In this document: piece by piece, positions 1-12,078 of the stretch | How the letters are laid out: each line of letters starts with the position of its first letter | Numbering within the stretch: the first letter of the stretch is position 1 | DNA from: Sphagnum magellanicum | Lineage: Eukaryota; Streptophyta; Sphagnopsida; Sphagnales; Sphagnaceae | Length of the DNA: 64,000 bases | Assembly: GCA_021904315.1 (NCBI GenBank) | Contig: CM038916.1 | Span: 12,179,065 to 12,243,064, forward strand | Reading direction: 5' to 3' | Notes under the pieces: model-generated | Databases searched by the model: none | Told to the model about the DNA's origin: nothing | The model's input: only the letters and a program-made list of their open reading frames with translations | Translations under genes and position numbers: made by a program

Positions 1-2650
1 ATGAAAATGCTTCATGAAGAGGTTTGACTTAATAAAACCAAAATATACACATCTTTTTTGAATTGTAATTTTCTTCATTAACTTTTACATGAAAGGCACA
101 TGGACCTCACATTCAAAGTGGTTGGGGACCAAAATTTTGATCTAATTACACATGGTTGGTAAAAAAACTTCTAATTTACATGTCCAAATTTTTTTAAAAC
201 TTTCATATAAATTTCTCTTTTAATATAACACATAAATCTCTAACCACATTTAGGTTGTTGATTTTCACCTTCCTTTTCCATTCATTGTTGATTTCCACCT
301 TGCCCATTAAAAAAACATTCATAACCTTGGAATTTGAAAAGAAGCAAGATGCCATTATTGCCATGTTCTTAAATAGGTTCTATAACATTTTCACCGTGGT
401 CATCACTTGTAAACAATTTATAATTTAACATTACAAGAAATATAAGATTTTGCAAACATTTTATATGCAATTATATGTGATTAAATGTCATTTGAAACTA
501 ATTTTGGTCATGTTTGCAACTATTTGTTATGTTTTGTCATGCTTGCAACTACATTACACTTAATTTATGACTATGATTTTTTTCATCATTCAAAGAGGAC
601 AACATTTTGTTTAGTATTTTTTCAAGAAAGGCCATGTATGTCTCATTAATTGCAAATGTGACCAAAAATTGATGGTATATTAAGGTTTATTAAATTTGCA
701 TCTAGTTCAATTTTTAAACATATTAAAGAGGTGTGTGTATGTGTGTATTTGAATACATTAAAGTTGATTTTAGAATATATGCACAATATATTAAAGTCAT
801 ATTACAAGTGTATCAAAGGTTTATTATACATACTAAAATTATTATTGTTATCATTATTATTATAACATCATAATTATTGTAATATTAATTTAAAATTGTA
901 ATTTATTAATATAAAATGTGTATTATTAAAATAATGATTATTATACCTATTCAAATTTTTATTTTCAATATTAGACTTTTATTATTATTATTTATAAAGA
1001 TGTAATAACAATAATAGTTATCCTAAGATACTAGCCAATATAAAAAAATACAAATTATTGATTAGTATTATTAATTATTATAAAATTATATGTGTAGTGA
1101 TATTATTATTTATTGTTATTATTATCTATGATAGTTATTATAGTTAGTAAATAAATTAAGCTAGTATAACATAGATAATAAAAAATAGTTGCAAATAATT
1201 TATGACTAGGTTGGTCACACTTGCAACTAAATTGTTCAACCCATATATTTGATTTTTCATTATTTTAGTGTGCAATACATAAATAAGTGCATTATAATTA
1301 TTCAAAATAAAAATGTCATTCAAGGAATGAATTACTTTTTAAAAAGTTCAATTTTACAAGATTAAAAAAAAGAATATTTAAAAATTAGGTAGACTGGGCC
1401 TACTTACTTGCCTCCCTAGGCCTACCCTCTTTACCTATTTACATAGATGTGACATGTCAACATCCTATTGACCTTAAAATGAATGATCCATAATTAATTA
1501 ATTAAAAATATTAAATTGGGCTTAAATGTGACATATGTCATCCAAAATTGGCCTTCAAAAAATGGACACAATTAGTTTGCCATGTGTCATTTAAAAAAAT
1601 TGTGCCATGCCTCATGACCTAAAACCATCCAAAATGGATGATGGATGGTGTGCATTTTTTCAGGATTAAATTAAAATAATTTTGAAACATCCAAAGTTGT
1701 TAACATGTGGCAACACATCATTTGTTGTTAATCTTGACCAAATTAATTGCATGTTAACATAAATGACAATATATATACAATTAGTCAAAGGATGAAAATG
1801 TATTTTGTCGATTTTTTGTTTCCATCCAAAGACCATTTCACTTGCAATTGTGGTTGCATGTGACTTGTTCAATGCAACTAATGACATTTTAGTTGTAAAT
1901 GTCACATGTAACTAAAATCTAGTTGTAAGGACTAGTTGTAAAATCTCGTTTTTATTTTAGTGTAAAGATGAAGAAAGATTAAATGTGAAACTTTCAAGCT
2001 CATGGGAAGTAAAAGTAAGAGTAGGTGTCCTAGAGTTTGGTATGGGTATGTCACATATCATATTATAGTCTTCTTAAAACATTTCTTGAAACATGTTCAT
2101 TTGTAACTTTCAAAGGTTCCAACATTTCATGACCCTAAAATGTTGCTATATAATTAGACCCCTCCTCATTAGGCTTTCATGTTTTTAATTCTATCAAGGT
2201 GTTGTGAAAACAATCTTTCAATGTTTCCTTTGTAAACAAAAAATTAATGTTGAATTTAATCATCAACATACATCAATTTCCACATTACATTGGGAATCAA
2301 TTGGGTCACTTGTTTATTACATGTCTTGTAAATTGCAAAATGTGTAATGTAAGATGTGCTCATGGTTTTAAAGTGAAGTGATTGCTTAAGTATTTTCTTT
2401 TTTTGAAGTGCCTTTGTGTTGGGCAAAACAACATATTCAAACTATTGTGTTTCAAGCCAATCATCATTTTCCATGACCTTGGTGGCTGCCATGGAATTTG
2501 CCATCCCTTCGACCACCCATACAAACCAAAACAAGCATATTCCCTTAGATGTAATCACAAATTCAATTTTTAGATTTTCAAAAATTTATCTCTAGGTGTA
2601 GATAATTTGGTCACTAAATTTCAAAATTTTGGTCATTGAATTTGGTCAAG
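1..2650. other. AT-rich intergenic DNA, no gene seen
   Basis: Very AT-rich sequence with TTA/TAT-rich low-complexity stretches, especially about 830-1200. I see no open frame longer than about 80 codons, and none of the short frames (for example minus strand 1666-1905) resembles a known family. I find no exon-like succession of frames with splice sites. Confidence 0.6.
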
Positions 2651-2659
2651 GTTCTTTGA

Positions 2660-3610
2660 ACTTCCACACATACATTTAAACAAAGCTATTGAAGGCAATG
2701 TATGAGTTACAAACTCGTAATCTAATTTTAGGTTCAAAACATAAAGCCCAAATGGGATACAAACTTAATTTAAGGTTTCAAGTTCATATAATCATTCATA
2801 CAAGCCAAAATGGACCATTATTGGAATGCCATACAAGTTGTAAATTTCCCTACAAGTATAGGGTTCAACTAACCATTAATGTACACACCATAACGGACCA
2901 TAATTGGACTGTCATATGAATTGCAAATTGTCCTACAAGTTTCAAGCTTAAATAACCACCCATACACATTAAAATGGATTAGAAAAAAATGCCCCCATGA
3001 ATTTTAAACATGCCCTACAAGTTTCAAGTTCAAATAACCACCCATTATACCATAATGGAACATAATTGGAATGCAATATGAATTATAGACCCTTAGTGTA
3101 GGTTTTAGGTTCAAATAATTAGCCATACAATTATAATGGACCATAATTGAAATGCCAAATGAATTACAAACCCAACATTTAGGTTTCAAATTGACATAAC
3201 CACCCATAACATTAAATTGGATCATAATTGGAATGCCATATGAATTGCAAACCCTTAGCATAATTTCAAGTTCAAAAAAACATCCATACAACCAAAATGG
3301 GTCAAAATTGAAATGCCAAATGAATTGCAAATGCCTACACATGGTTTCAAGTTCACATAACTACCCACATAACCATATTGGATCATAATTGGAATGCCAA
3401 AAAAATTGCAGACCTTTAATGTAGGTTTTAGGTTAAAATAACCACCCATACAACCAAATTGGTTCATAATTGGAATGCTAGTGAAGTTGCAAACTTTTAT
3501 TTTAGGTTTTAGGTTCACATGAGCATTCATACAACCAAAATGGACCATAATTGGAATGCCAAATGGATTGCAACCCTCCCAACGAGGTTTCAAGTTTAAT
3601 TATAAACCCA
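2660..3610. repeat. Diverged ~81-bp tandem array
   Basis: About a dozen diverged units carry a core of the type ccataattggaatgcc followed by atgaattgcaaac, a caagttcaaataac segment and a cccatacaac segment. Successive cores near 3062, 3142 and 3222 give a period of about 80-81 bp. Because 81 is a multiple of three, the minus strand stays open for several units and shows a 27-residue periodicity built on GIPIM and NLKPK, in two overlapping frames (3004-3342 and 3255-3593). The change of frame near 3300 argues against one intact protein. It is most likely a minisatellite. Confidence 0.75.
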
Positions 3611-5560
3611 AATTACCATAATACATCACAATGGATATGCTAACAGGTAATCAAACTTCCCAAGTCAAATTTTTTTTATCGTATTTGCATTACTATGTAC
3701 ATGGTTGTATTCAAAACCAAATTTCAATTGTCAAGACCATTTAGCAAGCAAAATTTCAAACAATTCATTTCAAATTACAAATGTTATTTAAAATATTACT
3801 TTAGATTTCCTTGGTTTGCAATTGTGTGATAATAGAATATGTTTTAATATTTCACAATGTGTAAGGCATGCCATTCAAGGGATTCACCCACAACCTTATG
3901 CCAACCTTGGTTGATTCGATGGAAGTGTCACATCATTGATGGGTCCATAGGCAATTCTTTTAGAATATGTTTAATCATGAATGCATTTGTTAGAAGAGGG
4001 AGTAGACATCCAAAGTATTTAAAGGGGTTTTCATGACTATGGCAATGTTTTGGGATACAAGGGTTTGGGGTACAAGGCACAAGTTATAGAATTAATGAAG
4101 CAAAACAAGGCTTTTGATTTTTGGAAGTAAGACATGGTCTTTTGTTTATGATCTTGGAGGCTCGTAATCACATTGATTCAAGGATCCTTTTGACATTCCA
4201 CAAGTTAAGGTTTGGAAAATTTCACAAACCTTCAAACAACATACAAAATGATCACAAGGAAAGAATAAAATGCTTGCCAAAAAGAAAGGTCTTCACCCAA
4301 ACAATAAAAAAAAGTTTTTGTCCTCTTATGTATTTTGAGCTAATTAAAGCCATATCCTACATTGAGGTTAAACCTCACCTTTTAAAAAAAAGTTACAAAT
4401 GTGGGGCATTGTTGTGGAGCTTGAAACTACAATTGTCATGCAAACTATTTTTTAGAACATCATAGGTCATCGTTTGTTTCAAATATGCTCACTCCAATGC
4501 CGTTCACTTTCAATTCATTTTCTCCTCAATGCTAAAGACCCTTCTTGCATATATTTATCCTTTACAACTCTATCCTCTCTCTCTCCTCTACACCTCAATT
4601 TTCTCCCTCTTGTAATTACTTTGATGTTTGTTGTGAAAGATTTTAAAAATGCAAAAGTTGCATCATGTTTCTTTACATAGCTTATGCAAGTGTGAGACAC
4701 TTAACCTTGTGCAAGACATGAGCTTCATTTGGGTTTTGCACAAATAAGGAACTAAGTTCATGTCAAGGACAATTTTCGTGTTTCGAGCCTCATTGACCTT
4801 GTGTGTATTTTTTCGGCATTGTTTTCTTCATCTTGTCCCGTGAATTGAATCGGGCAAACACAAGCTTTTGATGACATTACGTAACTTAATGAATAACTAT
4901 ATTATCCACCCACCATCCATCCATCCATTCATCCATCCATTCTATTATGCATGTAATGCAACAATGAGGTGCTCAAAATGAATCAAAATCTAGTTAAGAT
5001 AACACAATGAATTCAAAAATAAAAAGGAGCCCTTCTTATTATCTCACAATTGGAATCCTGAAATATTCAAATTGGGGCAGCCAAAGCCATTCTCAAAAAT
5101 ATTTCAATAGCCAATATTTCAAAACCCAATTAATATATATTTTAAAAATGGGCATTGCCAAATCCATTTTTTAAATGGACAAAAATCTGCCAACCATCTA
5201 CCTATCAGTAGTCGGAGGGTAGGGGATTAGAGTTTGTGAAAGGTACATAGGTAGGTAAGTAGGTAGGTAATTCATAGGTAGGTTGAGTGTTGAGTCTGTT
5301 TTGGGGGCGAAGTTTCATCCAAAAAAAAAATTGAAAATTAAAAATTCGAGTGTGAAGTGATTTTGGAGGTATTCAATAGCCAGAAATGAGAGAAAAAATG
5401 AATAAAAAATTGCCAAATTTCTACATTTGGTTTTGAGTTTGTAGCCAAAGATATAGAGGGAGGATTAAAGTTTTGTACTTCATATTATGGTTTATAGTTT
5501 ATTGCCAGAGTTGAGTAAATCTTCCTAAGGATGATCACCACTTTCTACATCTTCCTAATG
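3611..5560. other. Intergenic DNA and upstream region of the pyruvate kinase gene
   Basis: AT-rich DNA with simple repeats: catc repeats at about 4905-4942 and tagg-type repeats at about 5238-5283. A 114-codon plus-strand frame at 4121-4465 resembles no family I know and has no exon context. The pyruvate kinase promoter should lie in the right part, but I could not place a convincing TATA box. Confidence 0.5.
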
Positions 5561-5934
5561 GGGACGATCGCCATTTTTGGCTAAAAACAAAATTTCCTTT
5601 AAAAAAAAACAATTGGAACTTGGGATGTTACGAAAGGGAAGTGGGTGGCTGCTGGCGACCACCACGACGCACATTCCCTTTCAAAACAGCGACACTGAGA
5701 AGGGAAACAAACAACAAACGCAGAGAACAGAAGCTCGCGAGTTGTTTTGCATTGAGCAAGAAAATCCATCCTTTTGCTGTCAATTTATCAACAATTTTGT
5801 TGCAGTTTGTGAACCTTTTTGTTGTTGTTGTTGTTATTGTTGTTTTCGCCGTCGTCGTCGTTGTCTTCGTGAGCCTTGTTTTGTGCATTGAGGAGCAGAA
5901 GGAGGTAGAGGTGGAGGTGGATTGTGTAGTAATA

Positions 5935-8900
5935 ATGCAGGTGTCGCAGCTGTTGTTAGAGGAGCCGATGCGGTTGGCTTCCATCTTAGAGTCGTCTTCC
6001 ACACAAGGTTTTTCTGCCCTGACTAAGATAATCGGGACTTTGGGACCGAAGTCGCGTTCCGTGGAGAGTATCGAGGCCATGCTGAATGCGGGGATGACCG
6101 TGGCTCGCTTCGACTTCTCATGGGGTGATGAGGATTACCATCAAGAGACTCTGGAGAATCTGAAGAGGGCTGTCAAGAACACGCGCCGGCTGTGCGCCGT
6201 GATGTTGGATACAGTCGGACCGGAGCTCTACGTGGTGAATGAGAAAGGTACACCTATCGAACTCGTGGAAGGAGAGCAAGTCATCCTCACTCCCGACAAG
6301 AACAAGCAAGCTTCGTCTAAAGTGCTGCCTGTGAATTACGACTCCCTCGCAGCCGCGGTGAAGCCCGGGGATACCATCTTCATCGGACAGTATCTGTTCA
6401 CGGGAAGCGAGGAGACTTCCGTATGGCTCGAGGTGACTGAGACTCAAGGTCCTGATGTCATTTGCAAGGTCAAGAACACCGCAACCCTCACTGGTACTCC
6501 CTCTTCGTTTTGGATTTCTTCCCTGTTTGGTACATTGCACTGGCATGTCCTCTTTGACAACAGTGTTCTATAATCTCACCATGGCAAAAACCAGAACTTC
6601 AACTGCACTGTTTCGTCAGGTTTCTGGCAAATGCCTACTTCACGTGTGTTAATGGTATGACCAGTGTTCTGTTCCATCTTTCTCAGGGTGAATTGTCATC
6701 ATAGGCTATCTGCAGATGGATCTGTATGGAATGGAAACATCCTTCTTCAGTAGCAAAATTTATGTTTTTTGGATTCAAGGTCTTCTTGTCATTGAGTTTG
6801 CTGGCTGCATCTATCTGGTGGTTCAACATATGCTCTGTCATGCTTGAACTTGCTTTTGAGTTTTGAGGATGGGCATGGTGTGGCAATTCTGGCACAGGTT
6901 CTCTCTTCACAGCACATGCTTCTCAAGTACGAATCGAACTTCCGACACTGAGTGCATCTGACCTGAAGATCATGTCAACTTGGGGAGTGCGCAACCAAAT
7001 CGATTTCTTGTCCCTCTCGTACACTCGACATGCGGATGATGTGCGGTTAGCTCGTTCCCATTTGTCAAAACTTGGTGACCTTTGGCAGACACAAATCCTG
7101 GCCAAGATTGAAAACTGTGAAGGGTTGGCCCAGTTTGATGAGATCTTGAATGAGGCTGATGGGATCATTCTCTCACGTGGAAACCTTGGCATTGATCTTC
7201 CTCCAGAGAAGGTGTTCTTGTTCCAGAAAGTTGCACTCAATAAGTGCAATTTTGCAGGCAAACCAGCAGTTATAACTCGTGTTGTTGATTCGATGGTTGA
7301 AAGCCCCTGTCCTACTCGTGCGGAAGCAACTGATGTTGCAAATGCTGTTCTTGATGGAACAGATGGGGTCTTACTTGGGGCAGAGACTCTCAGAGGGTTG
7401 TATCCTATTGAAACCATCACAACTGTTCACAGGTCTGAATGTTGCCTTCTCACTTGTATCATGTCTTTGAAGAGTATCATGTTGGCATGCTCATTTTTCT
7501 TTTCCTAGAACAGCTGACAGAACTACTTGGGTCATAGTACTGCCTACACTACCAGACCAACACTTGAATGTCCTAAACAATTTGCAACTTGTCAACATCT
7601 TGAAAAGAAAGAGTCTTCAGATTTATCCAGAGCTCCAGAGGTGTGAGAGAGGAGGAAGTTGGAGATACTGTCCTATCTTAATGTGATTCCCTGCTGTAAA
7701 TTGATGCTGCCATGGCCATCTATCCTATCAGTTGGGATCTGATGATTGGATCCATTTCTGATACCAGTGCAAGCATTTTAGGCACCATTAGCATATGCAA
7801 TGCTTCAATTTGGGAAATCAGAATGGAGCAAGGAAGTGGCATCAATTGTTGAAAGGCATCCCAATCTACTGTGATTTGCTACTCAATTGGTAGTATGGCA
7901 GGGATCTAGCAAATAGAAGAGGAGCAGATGTTTGTGTGGGCTTGTTTACACTGTCTCAACTGCCTTCTGTTGTTTTTATGCGTTCAGAATAGCTGCTGAG
8001 GCAGAGAAGGTGTTCAATCAGGCTGTCTACTTCAAACGAATGATCAAAAGCATTGGGGAACCCATGCAACACCTTGAATCAATTGCATCATCTGCTGTTA
8101 GAACTGCCACAAAAGTTAGTGCAGCAGTTATTGTGGTGTTTACATCATCAGGCCGAGCAGCCCGCTTGATTGCAAAGTATCGGCCAACTATGCCTGTGCT
8201 CTGCATTGTCATTCCAAGGCTCCACACTGACCATCTACGGTGGAGTTTCACAGGGGCTTTTCAGGCTAGGCAGTGTCTCGTGGTCCGAGGCCTCTTTCCC
8301 ATGCTTGCTGACCCCCGTCACTCAGGGGGTAGTAGTAATGAGTCTATCTTGAAGGTAAATTATTCTCTTTAAATTGTTTGTGTTTTTTCTTGCTGAAGGT
8401 AAGATTAGAATGACCTTTGATTGACTGGAAGGTGTGATGAACCACTTGAAGTATTCATTGCAAGGTGTGCTTATTGAGTGCCTACTATAGAACAGTCATC
8501 TATGACTGACTCTCATATTTTGAGAACAAGGCAGTCTACAATGGAAATGTTGCTCATGCTACTTGCTGGAACTTTGTAGTATATCAGTTGATGAATGAGC
8601 ACTTATTATTGACTCTTAGACACCTCTGGACTGGACTACCAACTGCTGGAGTGTTAAAGAAGAACCTACTATGGAACAATGGCATGATTTGGCATTGTCA
8701 GACCATTAGGACTATGCCATTGGATGAGAACCTATTAGTGGAACTGGAAATTCTTGAATCAGCTTAACTGAATGAATCTATGATGGATGTGGTAGGTATG
8801 ACAGAATGCCTCAGTGGCTAGTTCCACGATTTTTGCACAAGCTGCATTACAACTGTGAGCAGTCAAATTGTCTGATTGGCTAGGTGTGCAACTCCTATTT

Positions 8901-9108
8901 TTGCGTTGAGGTGAAGACCAGGGGCTTCAGTTGAGACTTTAGACTTTATTGCTTGGATTGTAGCAGCTAAGCTGTCTGTCATTCTGGCTCATTGCAGGTT
9001 GCTCTGGATCATGGAAAAGCAGCTGGGATTGTTAAGTCACATGACCGAATTGTTGTATGCCAAAAAGTTGGTGACTCATCACTGGTCAAGATCATTGAGT
9101 TAGAATGA
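5935..9108 (+). CDS. Pyruvate kinase, cytosolic plant type
   Basis: Transfers phosphate from phosphoenolpyruvate to ADP in the last step of glycolysis. Four exons, 5935-6493, 6898-7432, 7988-8354 and 8998-9108, give 1572 nt and 523 aa with matching phases and GT-AG introns. The start [11 protein letters not shown], the segments [24 protein letters not shown] and AKIENCEGL, and the end VKIIELE follow the Arabidopsis At3g52990/At2g36580 clade throughout, and the length is normal for it. As I recall that clade, it departs from classical pyruvate kinase at active-site positions: FDFSWG instead of the usual NFSHG, LDTVGPE instead of LDTKGPE, and SRGNLG instead of ARGDLG. The lysine of AKIEN is kept. 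The leader stays open in frame upstream to an ATG at 5620; I chose 5935 because family similarity begins there. The gene converges on the naphthoate synthase gene. Catalytic efficiency is uncertain. Confidence 0.93.
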
Positions 9109-12078
9109 ACCTGACTTTTACCAAGGTCTAATGCAAGGCGTATGTCTAACCAATCCCTCATAAACCTTGCTTTAATTTTCACACAAGTACTCTAATTCTT
9201 TGCAAAGATAATGACACGTACTAAAAACCTCTTAATCTATGGGTCAGAGGTGGCTGTGTTTGGGAGCACTGGTTTTGTTTGATATCAGGAGCATTTTTGT
9301 TGTGAATTTGAGCTACATGTAACTCTTCCTGTAGACAATAACACTTGATTTACCACACATAGTAGCACTTTTTGTGATACACTGCAGTTAGAAAGCTTCA
9401 TCAAGTTTTTTTGTGTCTTAGAAACAATCAGTGTCACAGGAAATCACAATGGAGCAAAGATACCACCAAGGTTCTTCAGAAGGACCAGACCCAATAGTCT
9501 GGTCTGAATTTGTAGTTCACTACTTAATGAGGCAGGTTAAGAAAAACAGCTTGGTTTTGTTCAGGGCATGTAGAGAGGACATGTATCACAGTGCATGGGA
9601 ACATGTAAGGCATGTTCAGCACACAGTGTAAAATCTTAGGATAGTGTCTTTTGGCATGACTTTGTATTGATATGTTCCCTGACTGAAAGAGCCTGGGCTA
9701 TGGGCAAAAGGTGGATGGTTGCAGGTGATATTTTGCTACTTGTGTTCCATATTGTACAGCTCTATATATTTGGTCCTCATTTGTTTTTTCCTTTTTGTAT
9801 GTTTCTTTCTTCCTGTTTTGCAAATTTTTTGGTTTTCTTCCTCTTGTTTTTCTCTATGATTTCTGCACCTATGGTGTTAGGTGCTAGCCAGTGTCATGGG
9901 ATAGCCTTGCCATTGCATCCAGACTTGCAACAGAAACTCAGTATGCAGGCTAGTGGCTACACTCACCAACACACACTGTGAGGAGCTGATGAAGTCAGTG
10001 AGTCAGTTGTGATAGATAAGTTGCTATCATACAACTTGATGTTTTACTGTAGACAGTCCCTGAACAAGTCAGAGACTGTAAACTTCTGTTTTTACTGCCA
10101 GTTTTATAGTATTTTGTTTAGTTCTACCCTTCCAGGTTTTTCTTATTCCATGTTCTTCAGTCCTTATCCGGAAGTCCTTTGCTTCCTGAAAAAGTTTTAG
10201 AGTTTTCACCTTGTTCTGGCTCTTGTAATTTTCAGTACGGAGATTTCTTGATTCTCACAGGAGTTATTTTTGCTGCAGGAGTCAACAGCAAGCTCCTATG
10301 TAGCAAGACTCTGTCTGCCTTGTAACAAAAGCATTTGTTACAGCAGGCTGGCCTGCATCTATCCCTGTATGCCTTGCTCTGTTTCTTTAAGTAATGTAAC
10401 AAATGCATCTGTTTCTTGCTGGTTGCATTCAGCATCAATGTTGGAAAAACATACTGTCCCTTCTGCCTAGTATGTAACTGTTTGGTTGTGTGAATAGAAG
10501 TTGGTTTAAAAACTTGCTGTTTGGATGTGCAACCTGCAGTTTGATCAAGAGGCAGAGTTCCCACAAGGATTTCCATTATTTTGTCTTTGTCAAAGGGGAT
10601 CTTCACAACAAGAAGCTGCAAATGTGATACTGTAGACTGAGGATTTGTGTTGAGGAAAGTTTGTCATGCTTTGACATGGAGAAATTGCCTTTAGGATAGA
10701 CAGTAGTTGGCCTCTCTTTGTCAATATGAACAAATATTTGAAACCATTTGCAAACTCTCATCAGAATTCTCGGAAAGCAGATATATCCTCTTGTGGAAAT
10801 GAAACAGGCAAGTAAAATCCTCCTTAATAGAAGTTGCTCTTCACTCAAGTTTTACATTAACATGGTGGAAGTGTTTATTGATTCTTCCAGTCTGACGATG
10901 GTCTTTTTGCTGGTTGCCCTCATAAATTGAGATACCCTGTTCTTCCCTTGTTCAAATTACATGCAAAATCTTAGGGAAATCCCAGGGATACATTTTAGAA
11001 CTGTGTAACTGAGAAATCCTGAAACCTTTAGACCTCTCCAACTATAATCTGAGGATTGAATTTTTTTTTTTCCTTCATCCTCAAGAGCTACAGTGAGACT
11101 TCTCTCTCATGTTCAAGATGAAACGGCTATCCTCAAGAAAAATGAAACAAAACTCAAAAAATTACAAAGACTTGGACATAAGAACCTTGTGCCAATATTT
11201 GTCAAAAGGAGTGAAAGAAAATAAAGTAATGCAAATTCCTGGAAACATAATTTGTAGTATACTCACTCTCATGCTATGCAAATTATGAGGCAAATCCTGC
11301 AAACATAATTTGAAGCATACCAATTTAGTAGTATTCTGTTTTGACAAGAGTTATGACAGACAACAAACCAGGTTGTTTGTTTTCTTTGCAAATCAACATT
11401 CAGTTTGGTGGTCTTTTTCTATCTCCACTCTGACATTCTGCTATGTTTCAAACCCTGCAAACACATGGCTCTCTTTGCTTTGCTATACATAAGCAATCAG
11501 TTGCCTCCTTTGGAGCTGGGTTTCTTTCCTTAGGACAGACCGGGTGACTAAGGGTTTAGGGTTTTTTATGGGTACATGATGAGATACAACCCATAAGACC
11601 CAGCAACAATTCAAATTTTCTGCTGTAGAATTATCTTCTACCTTGCCTTCCTGCTTGCCTGCCTTCCATTTGGTTCATTATATTGAACCTTCGACACTGA
11701 CAACAAGACCCCTTATGCTGGACACTGGAATACCTACAGACTGCAACAACCCTCATTTGTATCTTTTGTTTACAACCCTGACTTTCACAGCAAACATTTC
11801 AAGGTTATTGGAAATCCTTACTGCAACCATAACTGATATTCGCATTTGGTTGCTGTTGAGGATACCCTTAGACTTTAGCTCACCTCCTCCCCCACACCCC
11901 CCCCACATCTCCCCTCCATGTATTTCCCACCATGTGGTCACACAGTCAAGTTACAAGATATATCTATATGCCTCCATTTATTCATTGGAAAGTGGAACGT
12001 ATCTTTTGTAAAAAATTTATCTCAATTTTTCAACAATCAAGTTGACTGACTTTCATCAAGAGGTTTGATTCTTACTCT
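9109..12078. other. Intergenic region between two convergent genes
   Basis: This stretch holds the 3' ends of the pyruvate kinase (+) and naphthoate synthase (-) transcripts. Short frames at 9431-9631, 9667-9981 and 11643-12011 have no recognisable family or exon context. Near 9925-10000 lies one copy of a short dispersed repeat containing gagctgatgaagtcag. A TTTAGGG-like motif sits near 11548-11562. I see no RNA gene. Confidence 0.55.

Noticed and set aside
6118-6546. 142-codon minus-strand frame inside pyruvate kinase exon 1
   Set aside because: Antisense shadow of a strongly conserved coding exon.
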